From NCBI GenBank assembly GCA_900471485.1, contig UCEU01000030.1, forward strand, positions 1 to 64,000: a stretch of DNA of 64,000 nucleotides, written 5' to 3'. A program made the translations under genes and the position numbers. Source of the stretch: Hyphomicrobiales bacterium. GTDB taxonomy: Bacteria > Pseudomonadota > Alphaproteobacteria > Rhizobiales > Rhizobiaceae. Each line of letters starts with the position of its first letter. Position 1 is the stretch's first letter. Positions 37,024-44,527 of this stretch are shown piece by piece. The notes under the pieces are model-generated. The model was not told where the DNA came from and ran no database searches. It saw only the letters and a list, made by a program, of their open reading frames with translations.

Positions 37024-37271
37024 GTCCGACACCAAGGTTCGCGGGTCGCCGCTTGGGCTGTTGATAGAACCATGGCTATGCCTTCGATTGCGCGGGGAAT
37101 AGGACGATTCCGCCTTGGGGGCGTGCGGCCGCATTCGCAAGACTTTTGCGCAGCAATCTCGACAAAGGCGCGCCGAGACAACTTCCCCATATCTGAGTAC
37201 CGAATCCTCCAATATGGCCGAATACATTCCAGATATCCGGGTGCGTGCACAGCCCGAAAAGAGGATAAGAC

Positions 37272-38495
37272 ATGACAATCGCCACATCTCGAACGCTTAG
37301 GACACTCGGCGCGCTCGAGCATCTCTTTGCCGCCTACGGCGAAGACGGCACAATGAACTTCACGATAGCAGCTCGCGTTACCGGCACATTGTCGGAATCG
37401 GACGTCATCGCCGCGCTCGCCAAGGTGCAAGAACGGCACCTCCTTCTCTGTGTTTCGCTAGGGTGGAGAGAGGATGGCACGCACTGCTTCGTGGTATCAG
37501 AGCGCCCGATATCCCTAAGCGTAATTGGGGCATCAACGACCATCTGGGAACGGATCGCCGAGAACGAGATGAACAAACCGCTCGTTTCGGCCGACGCTCC
37601 ACTTGTTCGCGCCACGATGGTTGCCGGAGCCACTTCCACGACACTGTTCCTGACATTCAATCATGCCATAGCCGACGGCATGGCCGCCGTATTCGTCATG
37701 CGCGAATTGCTGACCGCACTGAGCAGAGCGGAACTTTCGGCTGAGACCACTGACGCGAGGCTCGAGGACCGAATCGAGTTGGAGGTGCCGCGCTTCTTTA
37801 GAAACTCCTCTACTTCCGAACGCACCACAGAAGTCGGTGGCGGCCCACTCGTCTCTTTCAAACAAGGAGCGACGGTCAATGCCGTGGAAATCGACGTCGA
37901 CCGCCTGGCGAAGTTTCGCCAGACCGCGAAGTCCCGTGACACAACGATAAATTCCATGATCACGGCTGCACTTGGGCGGTCACTTGTCTCCATGAATGAA
38001 CGATGGTCGGAAAAGGCCGTGAAAGTCATGTCCCCGATCGACCTCAGACCAGGGTTCAATATTCCCGAGCACGTCGGCCTGTCACTATCCATCGCGATAA
38101 CTCCGTTCGAAAGGAGCGAGACCACGTTTTGGGATGAGGTTCGGCGGGTTCAGGAGCAGATCGCGAAATTTCGTGAAAAAAAGATGGCTCTCTGGATGGT
38201 TGCGGACATCGCGAAACGATGTGTCACCGACCCGAGCTATGAAGCGACGAGGCGGCGTATACTCGAACACAGCCCTTTCGATAGCGTGATGACAAACTTT
38301 GGCGTGTTACGCATGCCGAACCGTTTTGGCGATATCGTCGTCGAAAAGATGTGGGCCCCGGCACTACGTTCGGTTCCCGGCCAAGACGTTGTCGCGGCGG
38401 CTACGTTCGACGGTGTCCTCAGTCTCGTTCACACTTCCGTAGCGGGAACCGAAGGGCTGCTCGGGCGAATGGTCGAGATACTCGAAGACGAATAG
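37272..38495 (+). CDS. stand-alone condensation-domain / PapA-like acyltransferase
   Basis: 407-aa protein with the condensation/acyltransferase fold. The active-site motif is NHAIADG (HxxxD, about residue 137) and a later SPIDLRPGF corresponds to the conserved structural block; DSVMTNFG is near the C-terminal half. This fold transfers acyl groups from CoA or carrier thioesters to alcohols or amines (PapA5, NRPS C-domains, alcohol acetyltransferases). No carrier protein or synthetase gene is nearby, so the acceptor is probably a free small molecule. GAGGATAAG precedes the ATG. Confidence 0.85.
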   Translation: MTIATSRTLRTLGALEHLFAAYGEDGTMNFTIAARVTGTLSESDVIAALAKVQERHLLLCVSLGWREDGTHCFVVSERPISLSVIGASTTIWERIAENEMNKPLVSADAPLVRATMVAGATSTTLFLTFNHAIADGMAAVFVMRELLTALSRAELSAETTDARLEDRIELEVPRFFRNSSTSERTTEVGGGPLVSFKQGATVNAVEIDVDRLAKFRQTAKSRDTTINSMITAALGRSLVSMNERWSEKAVKVMSPIDLRPGFNIPEHVGLSLSIAITPFERSETTFWDEVRRVQEQIAKFREKKMALWMVADIAKRCVTDPSYEATRRRILEHSPFDSVMTNFGVLRMPNRFGDIVVEKMWAPALRSVPGQDVVAAATFDGVLSLVHTSVAGTEGLLGRMVEILEDE

Positions 38496-38582
38496 TTGCT
38501 GCGTTCACCGCCCGGGGTCCAATAACCGGGCGGCTCGGGTACCGAGGGAGATTTGCCAAAGTCAGGCGGTGCCGAGTGGTGG

Positions 38583-39590
38583 TCAGCCCCCTGTTACGCT
38601 CATATGGCGGCGAACCGCGGGCTTTTCTCCCCTGCCGATCACAAAGTCATGTCCCCTTGGCTTCCGGGCGATTCCCCCGTCGATTGCCCGCCCGAGCTCG
38701 ACATCGTCGGCACCAGACCTCAACGCCGCACGGAGATCGACCGCGTCGTCCTGCCCGAGACACATGTAGAGCGTTCCGGTGCAGGTAAGGCGGACGCGAT
38801 TGCAGCTTTCACAGAAGTTATGGGTCATGGGCGTGATGAAGCCGAGCCTGCCACCCGTTTCCGTCACCTCGACATATCTAGCGGGCCCTGAAGTTCGGTA
38901 GTCCAGAGGCCTCATCGTGAAGTAGTCGGCGAGGGTCCGGCGCACTTCCGAAAGCGGCAGGTAGACATCAGTTCTGTCCTCGCCGACATCTCCCATAGGC
39001 ATCGTTTCGATGACCGTGACGTCCATGCCATAGAAATGAGCGAAGCGGATGATATCCGGAATCTCGTGCTCGTTGACGCCGCGCATCGCCACGACGTTCA
39101 GCTTGATTTTCAGCCCGGCGGCAAGCGCTGCCTGGATTCCCTCCAGTACCCTTGCAAGGTCCCCTCGCCTCGTTATCTTGAGGAACTTGTCGGCTTGCAG
39201 CGAGTCGAGTGAAACGTTGAGCCTTCGAACGCCGGCATCAGCGAGTTCCATCGCGTGCTGCGCGAGTCGAGAGCCGTTCGTCGTCAACGTCAACTCGTCG
39301 AGGCCCGACCCGAGCTTTCGGCCGAGCGCCCGGACGAAATCCATCATTCCCTTGCGCACCAGAGGCTCGCCACCAGTGAGCCGCAGCTTGCGCACGCCTT
39401 TGGATATCAAGACCAAGCAAAGTCTTTCGAGTTCCACGAGGGTAAGTAGCTCTTCCCTCGGTAGGAACGACATGCTCTCCGACATGCAATAGGTGCAGCG
39501 AAAATCGCACCGATCTGTCACCGACACACGCAGATAGTTGACGTGACGGCCGAAACCGTCCGTCATCGGGGCCATAGTGGGTAGCTCCAT
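38583..39590 (-). CDS. moaA: GTP 3',8-cyclase (molybdenum cofactor biosynthesis)
   Basis: 335-aa radical SAM enzyme for the first step of molybdopterin synthesis. The N-terminal cluster CDFRCTYC binds the SAM iron-sulfur centre. The C-terminal cluster cysteines are in FCESCNRVRLTCTG. The protein ends in Gly-Gly, the conserved MoaA tail needed for activity. It lies 52 bases behind iorB on the same strand, so it probably belongs to the iorA-iorB-moaA transcript and supplies cofactor locally. The start is placed at the ATG with GGAAAT upstream; an in-frame GTG is 15 bases earlier. Confidence 0.95.
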   Translation of the reverse strand: MELPTMAPMTDGFGRHVNYLRVSVTDRCDFRCTYCMSESMSFLPREELLTLVELERLCLVLISKGVRKLRLTGGEPLVRKGMMDFVRALGRKLGSGLDELTLTTNGSRLAQHAMELADAGVRRLNVSLDSLQADKFLKITRRGDLARVLEGIQAALAAGLKIKLNVVAMRGVNEHEIPDIIRFAHFYGMDVTVIETMPMGDVGEDRTDVYLPLSEVRRTLADYFTMRPLDYRTSGPARYVEVTETGGRLGFITPMTHNFCESCNRVRLTCTGTLYMCLGQDDAVDLRAALRSGADDVELGRAIDGGIARKPRGHDFVIGRGEKPAVRRHMSVTGG

Positions 39591-39642
39591 ACGATTTCCA
39601 ATCACTCTCGTTCGCCGCCCACCCGCTCCGCAGGCTGCGATT

Positions 39643-41790
39643 TCACACCGCGGCCTGCGACAAGGGAAGCGACCTGATGCGTTTTCCCGTCGCCGAGAAT
39701 ATCGCGTTCGCCAGAGCGCCTGCCGCCGCGGCGGTTCCCGCTTCCCCGACCCCGCCGGGCTTCTCCAGGCTCTTCACCTGGTAAACCTCGACTTTGGGCG
39801 CTTCGTTGATGCGCAGTATGCGATAATTGTCAAAATTGCTCTGGTCCACGGCTCCGTCGGTGAAGGTCACCGCGTTAAACATCGCGGTGCCAAGCCCGAA
39901 CAGTACGCCTCCTTCCATCTGCGCCCTGACGGTGTCCGGGTTGATGACGATCCCGCAGTCAACCGCCAACACGGAGCGCAGAAGCTTCACCTGTTTGCCG
40001 GGCACGACCTCGATCTCAAGTACATGCGCTAGGTAGGTATTGAAGGCGAACTGCAGATTGACGCCGCGGCCGTGGCCGTCGGGAAGTTTATCCTTCCATC
40101 CCGCTTTCTCGGCAGCTAGCTCAAGTACCGCCAGTGCCCGCGGGTTCTTCGTCAGCATTTTTCTTCTGAAATCGACGGGGTCCTGCCCGATGGCGTGCGC
40201 CATCTCGTCAACAAAGCTCTCCATCACGAAGAGATTGTGAGTCGCGCCGACGCCCCGCCACCAGGCTGTAGTAAGTCCTTCCGGCTCGTGGCGAACGTAG
40301 TCCGCGAAAACAGAAGTCTCGTCATATGGTGTCTCAGCCGCGCAATCGAGCGCGTCCGGATCGATTCCGTTCTTGAAGGCGGGGGGTGCCCATCGCGCCA
40401 TGACAGACGATCCCGTCACGCGGTGTGTACGCCCGACAAGGCGGCCCGCATCGTCCAGTCCCGCCGATACCCGGTCGTAGTAGTACGGTCGGAAGAAATC
40501 GTGAGTGAGGTCCTGCTCGCGGGTCCAGACCAGTTTGACGGGATATCGTACGTTCCGCAGTAGCTTTGCCGCCTGCTCGATCGTGTCTATATCAAGACGC
40601 CGTCCGAAAGCGCCGCCCATTAGCTGGTTGTTCACGGTCACCTTCTCCGGAGGTAATCCGGTCGCCTCGGCGACCGCCTTCTGGGCCCGGACCGGCACCT
40701 GGGTTCCGACCCACAACTCCGCACGGTCATCCTCGATGTGCAGCGTGCAGTTCATGGGTTCGAGCGGGGAATGCGACAGGAATGGCGAACGGTAGACTGC
40801 GTCCAGCTTCGTCTTGGCCTTCCGAATGGCTTCTGCCGCCCCGTTGTCGTCTCGCACGACAACGCCAGGCTTGAGGGAAACCTCATGCATGTCGTTTACG
40901 ATCGACTGGGTCGAGACAGACGCATTCGGTCCGCTCTCCCAACTCAGCTCTAGCGCGTCGATACCAAGCTTGGCGGCCCACATATGTTCGCCGATGACGG
41001 CCACGGATTCGTCTGTTCGTACCACGTCGCGGACGCCTTTGACCGCACGTGCGGCCGCTTCGTTCATGCTGGCGATCCGGCCGCCCTTCACAGGAGCGAT
41101 TGCGAGGGTCGCGTAAGCCATCCCGGGAAGCCGCGTGTCGATGCCATAGACCATCGATCCGTTTACTTTGGCCGGAGTGTCCAGGCGCTTCGCCTTGGTG
41201 CCTATAAGCTTGAACTGTGACGGGTCTTTAAGCGGAACCTGCTTGGGCACCTCTCGGGTGGCAGCGTCGGGAGCGACTTCGAGATAACTCAACGAACGGC
41301 CAGAAGGGCCATGAAGGATGACGCCTTTTTCGACAGTACAGTCGGCTGCTGAAACTCCCCACCGCGCAGCCGCGGCCCCTACCAGCATGATCCGAGCGGA
41401 TGCCCCTGCTTCCCGCAATCGCACCCAGTCCGACTGCGTGGACGTTGAACCGCCCGTCGCTTGGTCGAAAAGGATTGGATCCATGTACTTCTTGAGGTCG
41501 GGCGGAGCTGCCTCCACTCGCACCTGGTCGAGCTCGACCTCGAGTTCCTCAGCCATGAGCATAGCGCTCGAGGTGTAGATTCCTTGACCCACCTCGGTGT
41601 GCGGCATGATCAGTGTAATGCCATCATCGTCGATTTTGACAAAGGCGTTGGGTATGAACTTTAACTGCCCTTCGTCCGCCGCCGAGGCGCGGCGGGTGTT
41701 CCCCGGAAGCTGGACGGCTAGCACCAGCCCGGCGGTCGCAAGTGCTGTTCCCCGGAGGAAGTTCCTGCGCGATACGAGGTTCTCGATCAT
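39643..41790 (-). CDS. iorB: isoquinoline 1-oxidoreductase-type molybdopterin large subunit
   Basis: 715-aa xanthine-oxidase-family large subunit. An N-terminal twin-arginine signal (SRRNFLRGTALATAG) directs it to the periplasm with its folded cofactor. The molybdopterin-binding segments GGSTSTQSDW, QVPVRAQKAVAEATG, GGAFGRRLDID and GVGATHNLF are visible. The start at 41790 follows GAGGG. 10 bases separate it from the small iron-sulfur subunit upstream. The usual third partner, a multihaem cytochrome c, is not adjacent but is at 61179-62471. The substrate, an aldehyde or N-heterocycle, cannot be told. Confidence 0.94.
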   Translation of the reverse strand: MIENLVSRRNFLRGTALATAGLVLAVQLPGNTRRASAADEGQLKFIPNAFVKIDDDGITLIMPHTEVGQGIYTSSAMLMAEELEVELDQVRVEAAPPDLKKYMDPILFDQATGGSTSTQSDWVRLREAGASARIMLVGAAAARWGVSAADCTVEKGVILHGPSGRSLSYLEVAPDAATREVPKQVPLKDPSQFKLIGTKAKRLDTPAKVNGSMVYGIDTRLPGMAYATLAIAPVKGGRIASMNEAAARAVKGVRDVVRTDESVAVIGEHMWAAKLGIDALELSWESGPNASVSTQSIVNDMHEVSLKPGVVVRDDNGAAEAIRKAKTKLDAVYRSPFLSHSPLEPMNCTLHIEDDRAELWVGTQVPVRAQKAVAEATGLPPEKVTVNNQLMGGAFGRRLDIDTIEQAAKLLRNVRYPVKLVWTREQDLTHDFFRPYYYDRVSAGLDDAGRLVGRTHRVTGSSVMARWAPPAFKNGIDPDALDCAAETPYDETSVFADYVRHEPEGLTTAWWRGVGATHNLFVMESFVDEMAHAIGQDPVDFRRKMLTKNPRALAVLELAAEKAGWKDKLPDGHGRGVNLQFAFNTYLAHVLEIEVVPGKQVKLLRSVLAVDCGIVINPDTVRAQMEGGVLFGLGTAMFNAVTFTDGAVDQSNFDNYRILRINEAPKVEVYQVKSLEKPGGVGEAGTAAAAGALANAIFSATGKRIRSLPLSQAAV

Positions 41791-41800
41791 TGCGAAGCCC

Positions 41801-42250
41801 TCACACGTTGACCGAATGTATTGCTTCACGGATTCGGACGTATGTAGCGCAGCGACAGATGTTTCCGGCCATGGCGTCATCGATGTCGGTATCCGTGGGC
41901 CGGGGGTATTCTGTAAGGAGAGCCGTCGCCGACATGATCTGCCCGGACTGGCAATAGCCGCACTGCACAACTTCCTTGTCCAGCCAAGCGGCCTGGACCT
42001 TGGCCCCGATCGGGGTATCGCCGACGCCCTCGATGGTGGTGATCGGCATCTCTTCGATCATATCCATCGTCGTTTGGCAGGAACGAACCGCAACGCCCCC
42101 AAGGTGGACCGTGCATGCGCCGCACTGGGCGATCCCGCAGCCGTATTTCGTCCCCGTCAGACCAAGGACGTCGCGCAGCACCCAAAGGAGCGGCATGTCG
42201 TCCGGCGCGTCGATATCGTGAATTCGTCCGTTGATGGTCAGCTTTCTCAT
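41801..42250 (-). CDS. iorA: isoquinoline 1-oxidoreductase-type [2Fe-2S] small subunit
   Basis: 149-aa electron-transfer subunit with two [2Fe-2S] clusters. Plant-type cluster: GCGIAQCGACTVHLGG plus a later Cys in VRSCQTTM. The helical domain cluster: VQCGYCQSGQ and NICRCATY. No signal peptide, so it would be exported with the Tat-targeted large subunit. AGAGGCGACA precedes the ATG. It is downstream of an AraC-type gene on the same strand with the shared motif in between. Confidence 0.96.
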   Translation of the reverse strand: MRKLTINGRIHDIDAPDDMPLLWVLRDVLGLTGTKYGCGIAQCGACTVHLGGVAVRSCQTTMDMIEEMPITTIEGVGDTPIGAKVQAAWLDKEVVQCGYCQSGQIMSATALLTEYPRPTDTDIDDAMAGNICRCATYVRIREAIHSVNV

Positions 42251-42350
42251 TGTCGCCTCTTCTCCATAACATCCGGGCAAGTAAACCGCGTTTTGGCTTG
42301 CCGGGTTGTCAAACCGTCATCGCGCACGGTGACAGAATCTGAGGCTGGAT

Positions 42351-42369
42351 AATTGCACGATCCTGCACC
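42351..42369 (-). promoter_or_regulatory. candidate operator upstream of iorA
   Basis: AATTGCACGATCCTGCACC, about 100-120 bases upstream of iorA. The copy upstream of the cytochrome c gene differs at one of 19 positions. It contains two TGCA-type half sites (TTGCAC and CTGCAC) 10 bases apart, about one helical turn, as expected for an AraC-type dimer. The AraC gene lies immediately upstream. Confidence 0.6.
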
Positions 42370-42426
42370 GACGAACCCGCTGGCTACCGTGCAAAAAACG
42401 CTCCAAACATATCCGCGCCGCGAAAC

Positions 42427-42996
42427 CTAGTAGCCGCTGGAAATGTGAGCGTCGGGTTCGGCGCGGGTGCCTGCAGTCAGGTAATCCCACTGCCTGGTCT
42501 TTGATACGGAGGCGTTTTTGCGCCACTTGAGTGGCGTCGTTCCGACGAGGCGCTTGAAGACCTTGGAGAGATGCGCCTGATCGCTGAGGCCGCAGGCGTG
42601 GGCGATCTGGCTGAGCGGCTCGTGGGTTGATGCGATCAGGTATTTAGCCGCCTCAATGCGTCGGGACAGGACGTAATCGTAGGGCGGGCGACCGAAGGTC
42701 ACGTTGAAGCCCTTGGAAAACCTGCTTACGCTGAGGCGGACCTGCTCGCTGAGGTCGCTAACACGAAGCCTTGTATCGATGTTTTCGTCGACATAACGAA
42801 CAATCTTTTTCCTCTGCCACTCGCTAAGTCCAGAGGTGACCTTCGCCTTGATCGTCGTCGTCGCGGGAGGTCGTCGATCAGCAAGGCTCTGTCGGGCGAG
42901 CCATCCCTCGATCGTCTGGAAGTCTATCTCTGCCTGCCAGACCTGGGGGGCGTTACCGCCGTCCAAGACCGTACTGAAAGAAAGGGAAGTGTCCAT
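42427..42996 (-). CDS. AraC-family transcriptional regulator
   Basis: 189-aa regulator. A short N-terminal region (about 1-55) precedes two helix-turn-helices (about 65-160): VSDLSEQVRLSVSRFSKGF and LSQIAHACGLSDQAHLSKVF, with PLKWRK at the end. GAGGAC is at a good distance from the ATG. It lacks a full effector-binding cupin domain. It sits directly upstream of iorA on the same strand, so it probably controls the ior genes through the TTGCAC motif. Confidence 0.92.
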   Translation of the reverse strand: MDTSLSFSTVLDGGNAPQVWQAEIDFQTIEGWLARQSLADRRPPATTTIKAKVTSGLSEWQRKKIVRYVDENIDTRLRVSDLSEQVRLSVSRFSKGFNVTFGRPPYDYVLSRRIEAAKYLIASTHEPLSQIAHACGLSDQAHLSKVFKRLVGTTPLKWRKNASVSKTRQWDYLTAGTRAEPDAHISSGY

Positions 42997-43210
42997 CGCG
43001 ATGTCCTCGCTGCTTCGATGCAGTGAGGTTGCCGTGTTGGCACGTGTGAAATCGAGTTATAGGATGTAAAAAGAAGTTATGCCGTTAAGGCTGGAACCCT
43101 AACAACCTCGGGACCGGATTTTACAAGACCTGGAGATGCGAGGTCGGTAGCTGCAAGACAAGGACGTTGCCGCTGTTCGGTCGCAAGTCCCCCAGATCAA
43201 TGCAAGCTCT

Positions 43211-43993
43211 ATGAGGCGTCCGGTGAGTGTGGTGGGACTTAATTCACAACGGGACCCCAGTTCCCGGGTAGCCTTAGTCACGCAGGCGAGCACCGACGTC
43301 GGTATTGCGACTGTACAGGCGCTCGCTCGAGCCGGAACGGACTTGGCGCTTGCGTTGGAAGCCGAACCGGCCCCTCATTTTATGGAGTCTCTACGCTCGT
43401 TCGGTAGTCGGGTCGTCTGGTTTCCGATCGCCGGATCACCGAACGGCGTCCAAGCGACGCAGCTTGTGCGCGCCGTGGTCGCGGCGCTAGGTCGTATCGA
43501 CCTGCTTGTCGCCAACACGGTTCGCCGCGTGGAAGGCCAAATAGACGACGAGGATGTCGATGAGGACGCGCTCGACGAGCAGATGGCCACGGACGTCAGA
43601 AGCGTAATTTCCCTAATCAAGGCTGTCTCCAAGTCGATGCGCGACGGCGGACGAGTAGTAGCGTTGGGTTCCTGCCTTGCCGAACGCGTTGGAACAGCCG
43701 GTCTTGCCGATTTCGCGGCAACGCGCGCGGCGATTGCCGGCTTCTGCAGGGGAGCAGCGCATGACCTCGGCCCTCGCGGCATAACGGTGAACGTGGTTCA
43801 AATCGGCGCGATCGAATCCCACGCGTATCAAGGGCTGTCCAAGGAGATGCTGGCGGCCGAGAGAGACGCGAACGCTCTCAGAAGGCTGGGGAAGCCATCT
43901 GAAGTGGCCGACGCCATAATGTTTCTCGCAGGACCTGGAGCCGCATTCATTACCGGGAGTGTTCTCAACGTGGACGGGGGATACAGCGCCTAG
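43211..43993 (+). CDS. short-chain dehydrogenase-like protein with altered catalytic residues
   Basis: 260-aa Rossmann-fold SDR. The order of landmarks is normal, but key residues are replaced. The cofactor loop reads VTQASTDVGIA instead of TGxxxGIG. The NNAG block reads VANTV. The catalytic YxxxK reads FAATR (Tyr to Phe, Lys to Arg, about residue 174). The C-terminal PSEVADAIMFLAGP and TGSVLNVDGGYSA are standard. This combination predicts loss of the usual redox chemistry. A binding or regulatory role is possible. The start codon has no good ribosome site, so the N-terminus is uncertain. Confidence 0.82.
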   Translation: MRRPVSVVGLNSQRDPSSRVALVTQASTDVGIATVQALARAGTDLALALEAEPAPHFMESLRSFGSRVVWFPIAGSPNGVQATQLVRAVVAALGRIDLLVANTVRRVEGQIDDEDVDEDALDEQMATDVRSVISLIKAVSKSMRDGGRVVALGSCLAERVGTAGLADFAATRAAIAGFCRGAAHDLGPRGITVNVVQIGAIESHAYQGLSKEMLAAERDANALRRLGKPSEVADAIMFLAGPGAAFITGSVLNVDGGYSA

Positions 43994-44040
43994 CGCAAAT
44001 CGCTGTTACGGTCTTGTCGTCCAGATAGATCGAGCATCGC

Positions 44041-44460
44041 CTAAGTGGACTTCGGCAGATTTGGTTTCGGAAGAGCCTTCGCCAACCGCTCGTAGCCAAC
44101 GGGCGTTAAGTCGCCAAGATGCTCGTATGTGGCAAAGGGTTTTTGTGGCTTTGACGCCGTCTTATGGTATTGAGCGCCGATCGCCTTGATAGCGGTTGCC
44201 TGGTCCTCTGTCGTCTCGAAGATGAAGTGGTAGGCAGTCCCGGAGAGAGTCTTGCCGCCAATTTTAGTTTTTGACGGCGTAGTGGTCACCGACCAGTCGT
44301 TCGTGACGGCTGCGCCAATGGTTTTCAGTAGGATCGAGCGTACCGGAGCGGGCTTCTTTCCGTCCGAATCAAGGACTTTCAGCTTCACCAGTGATCGAAT
44401 ACCGACGCCGTGACCCGATTTGTGCGAGCCGACGAACTCGTTCAAGTCCATTTTCGCCAT
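44041..44460 (-). CDS. hypothetical 139-aa protein separated from its ribosome site by the mobile element
   Basis: 139-aa soluble, Lys-rich protein; no family recognised. The N-terminus is MAKMDLNEF, the middle is beta-rich and threonine/lysine-rich, and the C-terminus is PKPNLPKST. The ATG begins 2 bases inside the left target duplication of the TnpB-like element. Removing the element restores GAGGAA seven bases before this ATG, so the insertion disrupted its translation signal and separated it from upstream transcription. Before insertion it lay about 60 bases behind the NarL-type regulator on the same strand. It may now be poorly expressed. Confidence 0.6.
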   Translation of the reverse strand: MAKMDLNEFVGSHKSGHGVGIRSLVKLKVLDSDGKKPAPVRSILLKTIGAAVTNDWSVTTTPSKTKIGGKTLSGTAYHFIFETTEDQATAIKAIGAQYHKTASKPQKPFATYEHLGDLTPVGYERLAKALPKPNLPKST

Positions 44461-44462
44461 TA

Positions 44463-44470
44463 CTTCATTC
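44463..44470. repeat. target site duplication, left copy
   Basis: CTTCATTC, identical to 46071-46078 and directly abutting the left inverted repeat. An 8-bp duplication is typical of several DDE transposase families. Confidence 0.85.
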
Positions 44471-44494
44471 GGCTATTCGGGTTTTCGTGTGGAA
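44471..44494 (+). repeat. left terminal inverted repeat
   Basis: 24-bp repeat starting GGCTATTCGG and ending CGTGTGGAA, matching the right end at 22 of 24 positions. Lies 33 bases beyond the stop of the TnpB-like gene. Confidence 0.85.
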
Positions 44495-44527
44495 AGTCGG
44501 TCTTGCGAGGACACTTCCACGTTGTAA

